Assembly: GCA_963169105.1 (NCBI GenBank)
Contig: OY720634.1
Location: 151,225,584-151,289,583, forward strand
Reading direction: 5' to 3'
From: Ceriagrion tenellum
Taxonomy: Eukaryota; Arthropoda; Insecta; Odonata; Coenagrionidae
DNA: 64,000 nt
The number at the start of each line of letters is the position of its first letter. Within the stretch, counting starts at the first letter, position 1. Of the stretch, positions 13,790 through 27,597 are shown in pieces. A model generated the notes under the pieces. It worked only from the letters and a program-made list of their open reading frames with translations, was not told the DNA's origin and did not search any database. Both the position numbers and the translations under genes were made by a program.

Positions 13790-14290
13790 ACATGGCTGAC
13801 TGGGGTCCTCACAAACGTACGAGAAGCAAAAATGACGCAACTTTTGTGACACTATCCATTATAACAACCTAAGATGCAGCCCTCTTGAAGCTTGCACCAT
13901 CGAAATAAACGCCCCTCAGTCCCAACGATAGCGTAAAGGACAGAGCTCTAGGACACTCCACGCACACGAAGCCCGACTTGCCGTGGGAAGAGGAGACGCA
14001 AATGCTTTAAATAGTTCCGCCCAGTAGCTCCAGACTCCGTCAATACACGGGAGGGCGGTAATAAGAAGCATCGATTGCATCAGATGAGAAGGAGAGGATT
14101 GCATAAGATGCTCGAGGTGGCACCTCCCTCCTAAGGGCACCTTCCTGGACGAGGGCAGCCGTGGCACCAGAACCGAGAGAAAAACCACCCTCTCTACCAT
14201 TACATGGAAATTGCTATCACATAGCCTATCGAGGCCAGTGATGAGACAGAATTCAACATAACAGGGCAAAACCGGTAATTTCTCTGGCAC
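13790..14290. other. Moderately GC-rich DNA after the decayed LINE; no assignable gene
   Basis: The largest ORF is minus-strand 13916-14290 (124 codons). Its product has hydrophobic and cysteine-rich stretches but no domain I recognise. The region may be the 3' part of the LINE copy at 12660-13700 or unrelated DNA. Confidence 0.3.
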
Positions 14291-16430
14291 ATGTTAATGC
14301 ATGAATTCTCATCATATTTAGCTCTCTAACAATTTCCCTAAAAGTAAAATGCTATTTACAACGGCAATATCTGGAAGTAACTTTTTACGAATTTTTTACA
14401 TCCCTTAAGAAATTATTTTTGAGGCCACATACATTAAAGGATGTTAGAGCAAGGCATTCCTTCAAGTTTAAATCAATGAATCTCGCCTCATTTAAAAGAA
14501 AAAGATTTAATATTTTAAATGATTTAATGACGCCACAATATCAGCCACTCATCACAAAATCCGTTTGAGAAGACGGCATTTAAAAAAGCGAGAACGTGCT
14601 TTCAGGCACAGATGGCGTAAGGACTTTTAGATCTCACCCGTTTCGTCAATTAGTTTTTAATATCACCCAAACAATGCTGTTTTGATTTAATGGAATTTTC
14701 CTCATCATTGTAATTTTTCCACAAAACACTTACTGGGAGAGAAAAAATTTCAATGGAGAGGAATTTCTGTCCACCTCAGCAATATAAATATTTTCGGTAT
14801 TAAACGTTGCAATATTATAGTCATCGTTTAACGCATATTCAGAGTACAACCATTTGACAGCACTACACATTTACGAGCGAACCTTCCAAAATTACTTTTT
14901 TTGAGATCATCATCGTGTTTCTCAGAGCGTCAAGTTACAAGTCTTCTCCCTAGTAAATTATGGAATTCTTATTCTCAAAAGTAGACGTCTAAAATTTACA
15001 AGTCCATGTCACAAGTAACAAGTGTCTTTTCGATACTAGTGTTTTCAACTTATACGGGAAAATCCACAAGTACTCCAAGGCGAGTAAATCGTATTCACGA
15101 GTGAAAATGGCAAGGTCATCCAGTACTTGATAGCTTTTATTTGAAACTTACAATACACTTGAGGTTTTAATTTGCTATCTTCCTTGTCCAACAGTCAACG
15201 CCACGTTGCTTGAAGAATATTAATGATTTAATATATAATAAACAGTATTTTAAGTCCACAGTTAACCTTTGGGGACCCAAAGCGAGGACGAGTCATCGGC
15301 GAAACTTGAACACCATAAGAAAGAAAGTCGTTTATTCTGTTGATTTGGTGAAGAAAGAACTCGATATGGAAGTGATTAATAACTCATGCAGGTCAAGATG
15401 TCATTTTGAGATGTTTTATCTTAAATGAAATAGTATATGCGAAATAATAACTTAAAACTGTAGCGTTACTTAATGGTGGAATATTGCTTAGTGAAATGCC
15501 GATTTATAAAGGAAGCTAATTCTCTGCATTTTTCATCTTTCAATGGATAAAATATTGACTAGATATGAGGTGATAAGTATATAGCAAATTGAAAATAAAT
15601 ATTATGTCAAACCATGCGAAAACTTTTAATATAAAATTTCATATCCTGAGTTAATATAATGTTGAGGCATTAAAAAACACCAAAAATAGTATCGTAGGGA
15701 ATTCAAACCCCCTTATCCGAATGAAAGGCTTCGAGTCTCTTCGAAAGGTGTCAATGTCATTTGGGGAAAAATATGAAAGACGACTTGCGATGCTTCGTGG
15801 GAATCGTGTGGTGAATTATGGACCGAAGTAATGAGGCCACAACAGGCGAGAGAAAGGGTTTTATGTTAAAAGTTTGATTTTTAGTAACTAATATATCATC
15901 ATAAATATAATATTTCTCAACGGCCTTGATAAGATCGACTTTTTGGCCAGTATTTCTCATGCATTGCTCGCTTATTCTCAGGAATGGTATTTAATACGGT
16001 TAAAACACCTATGCAAACGACGCTTCGTCTTTAGAGCGTTCTATTTACCTACGGGATATCGTATTTGACCCATGGTATTATCCGCTAAAATATTTTTGTC
16101 AGTAAACGTGCCAAAACCACGAGTTCGGGCTATGCTTCCGGGCATAGTTCGTAAAAATTCCGCTCAATATTGTGATCAAGTTTAGAAATATGGCAATTTT
16201 CGTGTGGCAGAATGAGTAGATACAATCTAGAGGAATGCAACAGCAGAGTGGAATATGATCTAAAGGGATCAAGGACTTCCGATCCACTACTAATGACGTT
16301 CAATTTCCTGAAATTTTGACGGCCAGAAAACATTATTTTGTTAAATTTTACCCCAGGAAAAATGAAGAATTTCGGAAAAAATACTCCTGGTATTGTCGGA
16401 AGACATATAACCATCGTCCCACTTGAGTAC
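14291..16430. other. AT-rich stretch without recognised features
   Basis: Short ORFs only. A minus-strand B-box-like sequence occurs near 15697-15708, but without an upstream A box, so I do not call a SINE or tRNA. Confidence 0.4.
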
Positions 16431-16930
16431 ATATTTTAAAAACCTACAGAATTCAGCAGAGAGAGGACAGAGCAGTAGACATCACCTTGCTTATAATAAA
16501 ATTGCATCAAGTAAGAAATCCGAAATAACCATGCAGCGCAGTTCAAATTGGTATCGTGGCTGGAGCACCGGAAGGGGTGGCGGAAGTTTTCTTGGGGAAC
16601 TAACTCACAGCGTCGAGAGGCGTGTACTCCATGACCTATTACTTCCACAAACGGGAAGACACCCTCCATGCCCCATTTTACGGCTTCACTTGAATGCGGC
16701 CGGGTTGGAAAAAACTTCGATGATTGGCACACATGGCTGGCTGCGGCCTGAGCTGAAACAACTTTAGGTCTCCGAGAGCCGACGAGGAAGGATGCGGAGC
16801 AACAGGGCTGGCGAAACAGGAGACAAGTGAACTCCGGGGCCTCCGGCGCACGCACCGAGGCGTAAGGAATGAACTGGAGGGACTCACGTCCAGGCACTGC
16901 CCGTTCGGAGTCTTTTCTTCCGGGCTCCGA
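16430..16930. other. GC-rich patch with overlapping unassigned ORFs
   Basis: The minus ORF 16436-16897 (153 codons) overlaps a plus ORF of 114 codons (16423-16767) and another minus ORF of 98 codons (16678-16974). Overlapping open frames on both strands in a GC-rich patch usually reflect few stop codons. The 153-codon product has scattered Cys, Ser and Pro, no repeats and no motif I know. A host exon cannot be excluded. Confidence 0.35.
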
Positions 16931-16979
16931 CTCGAGTTATTTCCTCTCTTTAGATCTACATTTGCACAGACCAATTACA

Positions 16980-19900
16980 CCAGTCGTGCAATGACACAGT
17001 AGCCACTATGGTTAAGGTTAAATCCATATTTTGTGGCTTTCTTTTGAAACTACGCAACTTCAAGAGGAAAGAACATGCAAGATCCCCAAAATGCAATTAT
17101 AATATCAACGAAACTTTTACGGTTAACATAAGATGAAGCCAATGACGATTATAATTGATAGTTTAATTTATATTCAAGACGCGGTTAAAGTCATATACCT
17201 TATGACAATGAATGGAGCCACATTTTTTCTCCACTTATTTCATACACTGAAAGAAAATATTAATTCGATGAGGCTGTGAATACATGCATTTGGCCTTAGA
17301 ATGAATTACCGGCTAATGTCTGAGGAAACATTTAGAAACATCTAATTATATTTTCCCATCCAGAGAAAGCGAATACGCTGCCACCGCATTCCATTAATCC
17401 ACTTTAAGATAAAACGTTATTTGGAATATGAAAACTCATTTGATGACCTTCACCTCAAACTTTCAGTAGTTGGTTAAATAAAAATGTGGGAGGTGGGAAG
17501 TTAAAAAATGAGTCGGCTTACCAACGAGCGGGTGCGCAAATAGATTACATTAAAGGAATCAGGCAGAAATAGAGAGGACCATCAGTTATTTTGCCTCGCA
17601 CGATCACGATGGAAATAGAATTTATCAGCACAAGAGTGATCATGGCCTTCTTGACCAGAAAAAATCGATCAATCGTCGAAATAGGCGAGGCACTCATGAG
17701 GTAACTGAAAAAAATAAAACCTCAGACGAAATTGGAAACTTGCTTGATGAGACACGGGTTTTGTGCGGAGGTCCATCGATGTACTCTTTTGCGGCAGCAA
17801 ACAGTACGAGAGGCGTTGAAAAAATAAACATGTGAAACTATGTGCGTTCATTCTCAACCAGTCACTGATTGGCTTCCACTAATGGCTTCGCGGAAAACAG
17901 CGAAAGACAGTTTTCAGGGACGTTTCGCGCAGGAAGTGTGTCACTAACCAACAAGAGAGGGATATTTGATCCATATTGTATCCACGATAGACACAGAGCT
18001 GAACGCATCTAAAATGGAAAACTACGGAACTTGAGATACCAGGATAAGTGGCGATGAGGCGGCGCTTGTTTTGCACAGAAGGGATATTTCAAGGACTGTT
18101 TCTTACGACATGATTGGACGCCTATAATATAATGAGGAGAAAACGTATTCAGAAAGTAATATCTGCTAATACATGCTTCGATTCATTTGAAAAAACAATG
18201 CTACACTACTGTTTAATCCCATCAACAAATATTCACTGAAATATCATCTGAAACGTACCTAGTTGCATATCTTCATTCTGAAGCTTAGAATAGTTTGAAT
18301 CAAGAAGGTTCATGATGCTTAGAAGATGAGAGGGAATATTTTAAGTTTTTTTTCCGAGAAGATCTCAACAAAATTTAATCGTGAGTGCATTTGAAGTAAT
18401 CAGGAGAATATTCAATTACTCTTCATTACAACATGACGTAGAAGATACCCTGGTGTGGCATTTCCCGAACTTCCTCGACTCTTTATCACAAATCTCTTGT
18501 GCTTCCTCGGAAAGTTTCCTGATAGGTGGAAGCCCACTGATTGAGTCTGCTTCATGAAAGAGCACTCAATATACAATTGATTGCAATATACAATTGGTGG
18601 GGGAACCACCCGTATGAATCATGATAAAATATGCACACACCCATTGCATAGGCCTTGGATTTTGTAGCATTTATGTCAAGCTGAGCAACCTAAGCCTACA
18701 AGGCGACAGAAAGCTTCTGAATATAAGTGACATCGGTGTTGGCGACTGAAGACCGTTTTATACGGTGAATGATCTTGCAAATGGTCATTTGAATAACGTT
18801 CGTGCATCGTGTAAAACGGAAAGCTCCGCGCATGATCATTCCAGCAAATTTAGATCATGGTCTATCATTGATCGCACGATATCGGCGCAGGATGTCCGTC
18901 GTGGTAGTATGAATCATCGAATTTCAATGGAAATAGAATTGTTTTGTAATTACACGAGAGATTTCCGGTTCACTTCGCTGACATGATTCATGCGATTTGG
19001 TTAAAGACGATCACTGGTTCCTTCAAATTATCAAAACGATAAGCTAAGATGATGTATTCAAATGATGTGCCTACAAAAATGCAAAGGGCACTTCTAAAAG
19101 GACGTTTTGAAGGCTACATGAGGTAGTATTTTGCGTAATTCACCGCATTAGAGCCAGAATCAATTTGCGTCAATATCACTAAATATATTTGCAACTTCTA
19201 TTCTCCTTTTACTATTATGTCAATCGACCTTTCACTCAACTGTTGTTAGTTATCACAGCTACCATATAATGGGAAATATAAAAACAATCAACTGGTACCA
19301 AACCTTAAAATAAGCTGATTTCATATTCCGATGAGTACTTAAAACACCTCGGGAATGATTAGGCTTCTAAAGCTCTCGAGAATTCTCACTCGTCAGGTCT
19401 GATCTTTCACAATGATGCGTGGTGAGAATTAAGATAGCATTCAATTTATGCAGATAGTCCGTATACATTAAATGCTATTAAATTAAATGCGAGCAGATAT
19501 ATACACTAACTGTGTGCAGAATGCACCGAATGTGCAGCAGATTGTCTGCACATTCGGTTCACATTAATTAAGATAGCAGTCGCTAAAATTACATCCTCCT
19601 GGTCTACTATTAACAGCTTGACTTACCTCGGATTAAGGTAAAATTACGAGGCTACAGGCTTTTTTCCGCAAAGATCCACTGTCAAAATTAGTCAGGTCAG
19701 GTTAAAAAACCACTAATTCCGTCTATATCCAAGAGCTCCAAGATCGAAACAGCCGCGCCGGTCGTAAATATTTCCGTGAATCAATTTTAACGGTTTATTT
19801 AGCGCATACAATTCACAGACTTTAATTCACCCAGTAAAATAGACACACTTTCAAGTCATCACTGGTATTCAATTCGCAAAATAATGTTTGAATGATACTC

Positions 19901-20860
19901 CGCCATATCATCCGCAGTGTAAAATGGCCTTAAAGCATTCACCACCATCCCTATCAACACGAGAACTTAAGAAAAAATCTCCAAGACACAACATAAGCAC
20001 AAAGAGGACACGACGCTCAGCGGTGCGACCTATTCTGATGGACATCTCACCCGGGCAACAGCAGAGCATTCCACCTGGACGAACGCTTATCACAAGTGCC
20101 GTGCTACTGTGGGTGATATTACATTGGTGAAACCTGCAGGTCTCTAAAAAACGACTTTAAGAACCAAAGGGCCGTAAATAAACAGTTTAAATTACCAGTC
20201 ATCAGAGAGCACGCGTACTCTTTCTTGTTGGGAGGGTGGCGGTTCGTTGGAATGATTAGGGTTTGGGGTTTTTTTTATTCCCATTGGTTTCTGGCATAGG
20301 TATTAGGGGATCGGAGATGGCGTTGGTTGGGATGGTCCTAATTTCTGAAATGATGAAGACCGAGAAGATGAAGAATTGCATACTGTCTGCGAGGAAGTTG
20401 GGGGTGGAGTGCAATATCCCCAAGGGCAGTTTGGGTAGGATTGTGGATACCACTCCACAATACACTGCAGCAGGCCCAGGTTTACCTGATGGACGGCAAA
20501 AAGAATCCTTAACTTTGATCAGGATTCTAGTTAGAATATAATTTTTTAACGGAGGTTTGATACTTAATAAGACAACGTTAAATTATTATTTTAGTCAAAA
20601 TGGATGGAATAAACTTTACCTTAAAACTTTTTGTAGATCACCATGTTATAATGAAGAAATATTATATCATAATCATTATTTTCACTTTTATAATCTACTG
20701 CAAGTAAGGTCAAAAATATCTGCACATTCTGCGCTTGACAAGAATTTTTAACCCCGAGTCACAAAAACATAGTTTACAATTAATAACGAGTTAAAAATAC
20801 TTTATTATTTATCCTTTCCCTCAATTATTATTGTAACGGTGATCATGCAATAATACATTT
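16980..20860. other. AT-rich stretch; one perfect hairpin, otherwise unassigned
   Basis: Apart from the hairpin at 19525-19558 and a two-copy 17-bp repeat of CAATATACAATTG near 18566-18599, I recognise nothing. ORFs such as plus 20263-20541 (92 codons) have no known domain. Confidence 0.4.
19525..19558. repeat. Perfect 13-bp inverted repeat, 8-nt loop
   Basis: ACCGAATGTGCAG (19525-19537) is followed after 8 nt by its exact reverse complement (19546-19558). Pairing stops beyond the arms. There is no clear T-run after it and no adjacent gene, so its role is unknown. Confidence 0.85.
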
Positions 20861-20939
20861 ACAAGACGATGGCAAGAGGCGTGAAACCTTGTTTTATTAA
20901 AGATCAAGCCTCCAAAAACAGTTTTCGAGGGATAGTTAA

Positions 20940-21205
20940 CCTAAAACTCAGAAAAACAGGTTGGGGCGGTTGCGGCGTTTGTGGCGGTCTCCCTCTGTTG
21001 ACGGGTTGTGGCCCTGACCGGGGCGGCCCCTGGGTTCACCTCTCCGCGCGCCGGGGGGTAGGCCGCCTTGGTGTTTCCCTGGCGCGCGTGCAGTGCTCGA
21101 CGACGTGCGAATCTGCCTTGAAGAGGCGCAAACCTAAAACGGGGGCCATGTTCCGTGGCATCGACACATCAGTCAGGACACGCGTGGAGTAAACCAGGGT
21201 AAGTT
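20940..21205 (+). other. GC-rich patch ending near a splice-donor-like sequence
   Basis: This block is GC-rich with many CpG and GGCGG/GGGCGGCC motifs. It overlaps a plus ORF of 107 codons (20869-21192) rich in Gly, Cys and Arg. Just after its stop lies CCAGGGTAAGTTATG (from about 21195), a good match to a 5' splice site. An untranslated exon is possible. The protein product resembles nothing I know. Confidence 0.25.
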
Positions 21206-21209
21206 ATGA

Positions 21210-22490
21210 AATTCGAAGACGGCAAAATAATTGCAAAAGAGAGCAGGTGAGCGGTTTCCGAAGACTGTGAGGGAACCAATAAAAATCGAAAAAGAAAACG
21301 TCCATTTAGGGAGATTAACATAATCCTAAGCAACAATTTTATATTTTTCATCTTACAGTTGAAAACCAAAGCGAGAAAAAATCTTCGAGAGATCAATATC
21401 ACAGATTTACAGATTTTATCACATATTGGTTTAAGTATTTTTCATCCCAACCTTTCCATATGTGGCTAATGACGGATACACAGTATGCTCATAGAGAACG
21501 CCCCACTTGGGGGTTACTTGAACCAAACGCAATAATTTTACTTTTTTGTTCTTCCCGCATGAATTCAACAGGCAGCATCTCTCGGTATGTAAACAACACA
21601 AAGCCTATGAGGCCATGTACATGCCCATTAGTAGAGCGGTAAATTTTGTGGGGCTACTCGGAAAACGGATTATTTTAAGTGTCACCAAGGATGCCAGATA
21701 ATATATATTACATTATGAGCAGAAGAAATAGTCTCATTGCAGCCAGGAACGCAAACCTGCAAGTGATGAAAGAAATAATGCACCTGAAAACATACACCTG
21801 GAAAAAACAAACAATCATGAAGTCTGCCCCACGACAGCAGCAGATCATAAATAATTAAAAGAAATGGATGAGAGGCGCCATGGAAGAATGATGAAGATCA
21901 AATGGACGGAGGGGACCAACCACCGAAAAGGGAAGTCCTACGAGGATATAATCGACACTTGTTTTGTCGGAAAAAAGATGACTCTTGAGAACCGGTACTT
22001 TTAATTCCGATACCTTCGGTCACACCGATTTCTATGTGCACCCAGTAGTACCAAAAGAGAGACAATATATTATCTGTTAGTACCGAAAACCGATATTTTT
22101 TGCCTCTCCCTGCCCAGAACCGTTTTACAGCAACAGTAATATCCATTAAAGCAGTGCCTAGGCTACAATACCCTGGAGTCCATTGCATCTATGTCATTGA
22201 ATGGAAAATGCCTCTGAGAGTGGTTAGCAAGAAATGTTTCCCTTCTTATAACGAGTGGTACCTTCTGTAACCTAAGGATTGAAATAATGTTCTTTTATTT
22301 CGCTGAACTCCATTCGGCTTGCTTCCCAGGAATTTCAAAGTCAAGTTGCACGGAATAGCGCGTACAATGAATAGTGCGTACGTACACTGTGCGCGAGCCT
22401 GAGACGACATGAATATCTTGTCTTTGGCCGCTTTAACTCAATAGCCGTGAAGTTGGTATGTTAGGTGGAGTAATTTTTCCACATCATCCG
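21210..22490. other. No recognised features
   Basis: Short unassigned ORFs only. I saw no tRNA-like boxes, reverse-transcriptase motifs or tandem repeats. Confidence 0.4.
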
Positions 22491-22497
22491 AGAACTA

Positions 22498-22680
22498 ATC
22501 AGGGTGTCCAGCGAATTTGAACTATTTTTTTTCCCGAGTTTTTCAGGTTTGCCAGGCATGATGTCGCATTTTCCCAGGGTCGAGGGATATCCCAGGGATT
22601 TCAGAGGGCATAAGACAGAGGTCAGAATTTCTTGAGACAGGCCGGGTGTTGAGAAAGCGAGGCGAGGGGGTGGAGCGGTC
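22498..22680. repeat. Possible GGGTGTCC / TTTTCCCG-type dispersed element
   Basis: It begins ATCAGGGTGTCCAGCGAATT and continues with TTCCCGAG, TTTCAGG, TTTTCCCAGGG and ATCCCAGGGATTTCAG. Its style resembles 12420-12512 and repeat families I recall from insects. No inverted terminus or target duplication was found, so the limits are approximate. Confidence 0.35.
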
Positions 22681-22689
22681 AACCCAAAG

Positions 22690-23870
22690 CGTTACGGCAT
22701 GTACTGTCCGAAAACAATCAATTCACAGAGCACCCAACGACGAAAGCACAACAGTCATATTTAAACGCATGCTAAACGTGAACTACGGGTCAAAAACACC
22801 TCATTAAATCAACACAACATACCGGTGAAGGGAGAAGTTTGGTACATTATGCTGTGTTTAATACATTATCGTTAAAATTAGCAACCTTCATACATTATAT
22901 TGCCTCAATGATCGTTTAAAATAAATATACATAAAACAACTTAATTTAAAATTGAAACCTATCGACTAAAAAGAGCTTACATGGAATGACTACTATTTCA
23001 AAATATGTTTATATTACTTAATGAATTAACAGGGAATTATAATCCCACATTCACAGATACTTCGAACAAATAAAGTATATGAAAAGTATAGTAAAGTATA
23101 CAAATGAAGACGCTAAACAACACTGAGCTCGAACGCACAGTAGTAATCGTAAGTAAGTTCACGCTATTTCAGAATGAATTCAAGAGAAAAAGTGGCGTAG
23201 TAGGTATATGAGGGCTAAAAGAAGTAATTGCGCAGATATCATATTACTCCTGAAAGCATTTAGGATCAGTAAAAAACTTTCATTATTTTAATATTACTCC
23301 CAAAAAAGGAATCAATATGAAAATTTTTCCCTTTTATGCCACCATGTCTTGAATTCTTGAATTAAAATTGGACATTTAAGCAGGGTGGGGAAACATTATC
23401 GACCGAAAGTTCCCGAGAAAGCTTCATGCTTTGCATTCGGAGCAACGGAAGGGCGGAGCCATAGTCAGTTATTCAAATGACAACGATCCATTTCTTGCGG
23501 GCGCGCCAAACTCACTGTCACAGGCACATTGTCACTATGGCGTTCTCGTCCATTGGAAGTCACGGTTGCCCCCAGAGGTCATAAGCACACAAATGATAAA
23601 GCTGATTATTCCTTAAAAGTGTGAAAAACGACGAAAGAAACACGCACACGTTTGTATCACAGCCTGGGCCGACAGAAAATTTGGGATATAGCATTAGGTA
23701 CCACAATTTAGTCGAGGAGGAAGGGAAAAAGCAGGCAAAACACACCCACAGACGAATAAGAGTAACGAAAAAAGAGAGCGTCTTCATTTTACCGAAGCTT
23801 CCGATGCATTACTACGAGCAGCAAAGACTGATCACAATTGGACACCAGCGTATCACTACATATCACTTCG
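22690..23870. other. AT-rich stretch without recognised features
   Basis: No domain-bearing ORF, tandem repeat or tRNA-like box was recognised. Confidence 0.4.
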
Positions 23871-23879
23871 GAGGGATGT

Positions 23880-24260
23880 TTTCCGCCATTTCACTCACGT
23901 CTCCGAGAGGAGAGAGGGATGTGCACGCGAGGGGGGGCTCGGGGGGGACACGCGCCCGGCCGGCGTGTCCGCGCTTTCGCCACCCCCAACAATGAAGATC
24001 TCGACGGAATGCGAACGTCTCGAGTGAGGGTGAATGACGAACACTTACGCACGTCCCGTGTGTCTGGAGTCGTTGGCGATCCGAAAGGACGCCATGGCGG
24101 ACAAGTGGCAGGCAGCATCGAGCGGCGACGGTGGTGCGGATCGACTGACCGCGGTCTCTCGAAAAAAAGCCGGAAAGAATCACCGAAACGCCGAAAAAAT
24201 TCAAGGTTGGTGGAGAGTAGGAGGAATGGGGGGGGGGAGATGGAAGTGGAGTGGAAGACG
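23880..24260 (+). other. GC-rich patch with G-runs and a GC hairpin
   Basis: Two seven-G runs separated by CTC (23931-23947) could form a G-quadruplex. They overlap GGACACGC (23946-23953), which pairs with GCGTGTCC at 23963-23970. A run of about ten G lies near 24228-24237. Overlapping ORFs of 113-175 codons on both strands are Arg-rich and look compositional. CpG density would suit a promoter, but no gene is seen. Confidence 0.45.
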
Positions 24261-24269
24261 AGGGGGAGA

Positions 24270-27200
24270 GAAGAGGAACGAAAATTAATAGAAGATGAAC
24301 GCTGCACGCTCAGCGAGTCGAAAAACTTCACTCGGTGGCCTCAAAAACCACGAGTAATTGGATGAAGATGGAGGTTATAAATGAGACGCATGAGAGCGCT
24401 CCCACCTCTTTTGGAATTGAAAACGGAAGCGCACCCGATTGGGGTGAGTTTTGGTACCACTCGAGCACCAAGGACTGAAGTCTGGCAATCATACCCACGC
24501 AGCGCCCGCAACCGTACACCGAATGCGGTCAATTATTTTGATGAGCGTCTTAAAAAAGACGTCATCATTCCAACATACGACACCTTACCACCACTCTATA
24601 ATTAATATCAATAAAATTACTAGCTTTGTAATTTTCCAGGCACAAAATTGCGCCAGAGCGATGTATTCATCAACTGGGTGTCGTAGCCATAGGAGTAACA
24701 CTCTACTTTTGACAATGGAATCCAGCAGTGGAAACAGAAGTGAGAAGCAATCAAGAGAGGAGAAAAGGGTAACATGATTATTTTTCAAATTCTACTTCAT
24801 ACTTTAGCCGATTTTCTTCCCCGTAGAGTTACCACAACGTGTTCATTGTGCAACGAAGTCGAACATCAACTTTCGTTCACGACTGATATATAAAGAATTC
24901 GCAAGCAAGAATTGTTCTCTCATCACGTCATTTAAAATAGAAAAATTGCGATTTGAATAGACATTTTAATCGCGAAAGCGTTGGGGGCATGCAACTCATT
25001 AAAAGATTGGTAAAATGCAATTCTTTAGACAAGTGATAGTTCGACTAGGGGAGGCTAAAATTTGAAAATTAAAGAAAAATCTATAGTCAGTATACCTATT
25101 CGACCGAACAACAGAAAATTGCCTATTTATGCCGACCAAAACTCCAAAACAACATTTCGTTTTTCAAAAAGAAACTTGATTTGGATAAAAATTTGTTCTT
25201 GACGCAGCTCGGGAATAAAGGCAAGAATAGGTGTAGCAGAGAGGAAAGAATATTTCCCCGTTATGTACAAATGGTGTTTACACGGAAAACTGATTGGTGG
25301 ACCGGCCATTTCTAGGTAATTTTTCAATTGTGAAATGGAGATACCTACTCACTCTAATTTAAGATTTTTAAGCAAATAAGCGCGGCAATTGAAATCAAAA
25401 TAAGCTAGATCAACAGAAATATAACCGCAGACGGCTCCTCGGATTGAAAAGTATTCATTGGGGTTTTCGTTTACGTACATATTTACGTAAAACTCTGTAT
25501 GCGTGAACCAATTAATAAGATGCAAAGGTGAAAGTGAAAGAGTTGCATACGACCGACTAGGATACTTGGCTATTAAATGCCATTGTTAACACGCGGTCTT
25601 AATGCTAGGCCTATGCCCTATTAGACATGTATTTCGAAATGATTAGATTACGTATGAAAGGATTTTCCCAAAAACGCGAAATAATACGTTTAATTTTAGT
25701 TTTACGATTGCTAACAAATAACTCAGTATCATGTCAAGTGAAAAACAAGAATCAAGATTTCATTTTCCCAAAAACCTTCCATAACTATTCTTAAATTAAG
25801 GCAATAATTTTAAAGTTTAACTATTGCATAAAATATATTACTACATACACGGCGACTTCCTACGTACAAATAAATGCACCGAAGTGAAATGAAGCGCCAA
25901 GAATTGCTTCAGACCCACTCGAAAATTTGTTTAAATTTGAACTCGGTGACCCGCGATTAGCGCTCCAATTACCGTAAAGGATATCTCGTTGGTCGAGCTG
26001 CAGCTCAACTATTAAATGATTTTACTTGTTGACGTATAGGGTGGGTAATACGCCAAAGAAGTAGGTTAGTCGGAATAAACAAGAAAATTAATTTCTCACA
26101 TTTTTTGACTCGCCCAGTCGTGATGGAAGTAACTCCTGAAATATTCAATTTTCTTCAGTTTCGCATAGCATTCTCCTTTGCGATGAATAGGCGGGGCTGA
26201 TGCGACGACGAACCTTCCCTTCAACATTATACGCGGGTTAAGACCAGCTGATGAGAGCTAGCAACCTTCGAGCATGTATACAACAGAGGACGCATGGGCC
26301 ATCCTTGGAATGAGCCGCTAGTTAGAGCAAGCTGACACATGTGACGTCAGACATAACAACGGATTGATGTATATACGCTGGAGCCTGGAGAATCGGAGTA
26401 AATTATCTCACGTATCATTAAAAAGCATTGTTTTTAAGACAATTGATTATGAAAATTTGTTTTTCTACATTCAATTGTTCGGAAACACTGAGGGAAAACG
26501 GTTTATCATGTCAAAAGTGTGTGTTTCCGAAGCGATCAGAGGATATATGACCCATATTTTTCTGAAGGGGCCCCTTTAATGTTTTACTTTGTAGTTTTTC
26601 TTTGTTTTTCTCTTGGTTCTTTATCAACATATAACTAGAACTAGTATAACAAATACTTTATATCATTAACGGTATTTTTATCTGTAGTTGAGGGATCATG
26701 ATTAAGGGAACTATTATCTCAGTACCGATTTGAAATTTCGTAAAATTATCACCACTGAGTATCCTCGTATACTATACACTTAGCGAGACAGAATGCAGTC
26801 GATTTTGAGAGATGTTTTTCGAATTTGAGGCATTAAGAATGGGAATCGGGAAGAGGGATGTTTAGTAAGTTGGCGCTTTATCGTTCCTGACGCTTTATCG
26901 CATTCAGCGAGGAAACATGTACTTGTAATTTATCAGTGTAATAAGGAGTAGATAATAATAAAGTTGAACAGTGTTCTTAAAAATGATGCGAATAAATATT
27001 TTCAAAATGATATTCGCCCCTATACATCAAGGGAAATAATGTAGACTCATTTGGTGCCAAAAGAATACGTTCACCAACTTTTTTTTATGATTTTGAGAAT
27101 TCAATCACTTTTATTCAGCACGGCAAACAAATGACTCAGCTCACATCAACATCCTCTCTCCACTTTCACGAAAATACGGATACTCAAATAAAAACAATTT

Positions 27201-27350
27201 TAATCCTCAAAAAATGTATTAAACCACGAAAAATTCATTCGCAAATAACTTTTTCTTATTTAAGTACCAAACAATTGCATGACTTTAATTCCGCCACATT
27301 ACTTGCGAAAATTACATTGCATTTACGTAACAGTTCAATTAACTATATTC
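24270..27350. other. AT-rich stretch without recognised features
   Basis: ORFs are short and unassigned. No reverse-transcriptase block, tRNA-like head or inverted repeat of note was seen. Confidence 0.4.
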
Positions 27351-27354
27351 AAAT

Positions 27355-27401
27355 ACTAGGTGTTGCCCGCGGTTTCGCGCGCAGGAAAGCTGTGTGAATG
27401 G
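27355..27401 (+). mobile_element. Possible retroelement 5'-end motif
   Basis: The sequence ACTAGGTGTTGCCCGCGGTT followed by TCGCGCGCAGG closely resembles a widespread insect retroelement start of the form ACTAG-TG-TGCCCGCGG-TTCG-CCGC (recalled, not searched). Only the first few tens of bases are recognisable and the element is not continued in any ORF. Confidence 0.4.
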
Positions 27402-27597
27402 TTGTGCTTTTACAAGAGACAGGTGAGCAGTTGATTTCACTTATTAATGAATGAAAATAACCTCAGTGCTTTGTCATCTGATAACAGACAATTAAAGGTA
27501 ATCATTAAAATTTTGATTATCGTTAGGCTAATCCTGGCACACTTTCAATTTCCTGAAGATTACTTACTCGTCATTAGGTGTCTCATTACTCCCTTAC

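Noticed and set aside
15690..15740. tRNA-like B box on the minus strand near 15697-15708
   Set aside because: Imperfect box with no A box and no tRNA-like folding.
16436..16897. 153-codon minus ORF as a host gene
   Set aside because: It overlaps ORFs on both strands in GC-rich DNA, has no recognisable domain and no splice or promoter support.
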